DNA of 5,259 bases, taken from the NCBI GenBank assembly GCA_020057445.1, contig JAGVFV010000156.1, forward strand, positions 1 through 5,259, read 5' to 3'. The notes under the pieces were generated by a model. That model was not told where the DNA came from. It ran no database searches and saw only the letters and a list, made by a program, of their open reading frames with translations. A program made the position numbers and the translations under genes. Below are positions 4,971-5,259 of this stretch, in pieces. Source of the stretch: an archaeon. Its GTDB lineage: Archaea > Nanobdellota > Nanobdellia > Woesearchaeales > JAHJEM01. The stretch's first letter is position 1. Each line of letters opens with the position of its first letter.

Positions 4971-5259
4971 ATGCGGTCTTAAGTTTTTTCTTCTCCGTAA
5001 ACTCCTTGACCTTATTCAGAATAATCGGTTTCGCATCCTTCCCGAGGGAATAATACGTGCGCTCAGCATGCGTCCCCCAGGAGTATTCTCCTTCCTCACG
5101 CACGACCTTGTGCTGCTTGAACTCACCTAATTCCACACCCTTCTTCAGATGATAGTACATGACACGCAAAGTCACTCTCGGGAACAATTCCCTATACACT
5201 TTAAAGATCTGGTAGCCGTATGCATTACCGAGAAAATAGAGGATCTCCACCATGTTCTG
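4957..5259 (-). CDS. Winged-helix (PadR-like) transcriptional regulator, partial at the window edge
   Basis: The gene is on the minus strand. The frame is open to base 5259 (two codons, Gln-Asn, before the Met at 5251-5253), so the true start may lie outside; 100 residues are visible. The N-terminal part, EILYFLGNAYGYQIFKVYRE, resembles the first helices of PadR-like winged-helix proteins. A recognition-helix region, PRVTLRVMYYHLKKG, follows. Next is a wing with alternating residues (EGEYSWGTHAERTYYSLG), and then a Lys/Glu-rich C-terminal helix ending in a polar tail. This is the pattern of a dimeric DNA-binding regulator, but I cannot name the ligand or target. The PadR assignment is moderate; another archaeal winged-helix family (ArsR- or MarR-like) is possible. 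The last 14 nt overlap the end of trmJ on the other strand. Confidence 0.72.
   Translation of the reverse strand, partial: QNMVEILYFLGNAYGYQIFKVYRELFPRVTLRVMYYHLKKGVELGEFKQHKVVREEGEYSWGTHAERTYYSLGKDAKPIILNKVKEFTEKKKLKTASTVS
4984..4989 (+). terminator. Possible T-tract terminator after trmJ (T6)
   Basis: TTTTTT, followed by CTTCT, lies 14 nt after the trmJ stop. Archaeal RNA polymerase often stops at T-runs without a hairpin. The same bases are Lys codons of the convergent regulator, so the run could be there only because of that protein. It is the first T-run that could end the site-2 protease-trmJ transcript. Confidence 0.3.

Noticed and set aside
1..5259. CRISPR array, insertion sequence, tRNA or rRNA gene
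   Set aside because: I saw no spaced repeats, terminal inverted repeats, transposase motifs or tRNA-like cloverleaf on either strand.

Overview
The window is archaeal. It carries archaeal/eukaryotic-type aIF5A with a hypusination loop, the ribosomal zinc-ribbon protein eL40, an archaeal TrmJ-type SPOUT methyltransferase, and TATA boxes about 26-31 nt upstream of start codons with no Shine-Dalgarno motif between. The eL40 variant, the compact packing and the leaderless style suggest a DPANN-type lineage such as Woesearchaeota. That placement is an inference from memory of these families, not a result.

Block 1 (2-1368) encodes exported proteins. It begins with the 3' part of a gene whose product looks like the catalytic region of a gingipain-like (family C25, clan CD) cysteine peptidase, with a His-Gly/Ala-Cys dyad 32 residues apart and a six-cysteine insert just before the His. 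The gene overlaps by 4 nt a second gene for a signal-peptide-bearing, C-terminally membrane-anchored beta-rich protein. The second gene has the only strong Shine-Dalgarno sequence in the window. The pair looks like one secretion or cell-surface operon. Its codon use is less C-ending than that of the genes to its right.

A short linker (1369-1573) holds a perfect 11-bp tandem repeat containing TATA-like TAAATAAG, a GC-rich hairpin over a GTG codon, a possible 40-residue highly charged ORF (1412-1534), and a clear TATA box.

Block 2 (1574-4970) is housekeeping DNA on the + strand, read as three transcription units, each preceded by a TTTT(T)AAA-type box: (i) a class I SAM-dependent methyltransferase of unknown substrate; (ii) aIF5A followed after 2 nt by eL40; (iii) a site-2-protease-like membrane metalloprotease (M50) with a PDZ domain, followed after 3 nt by trmJ. 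The common theme of (ii) and part of (iii) is translation (elongation factor, 60S-type protein, tRNA modification); the protease acts in the membrane.

At the right edge a winged-helix (PadR-like) regulator on the - strand runs in from outside the window and overlaps the trmJ 3' end convergently by 14 nt. No tRNA, rRNA, CRISPR array, insertion sequence or origin was seen, and no gene-free stretch exceeds 300 bases.
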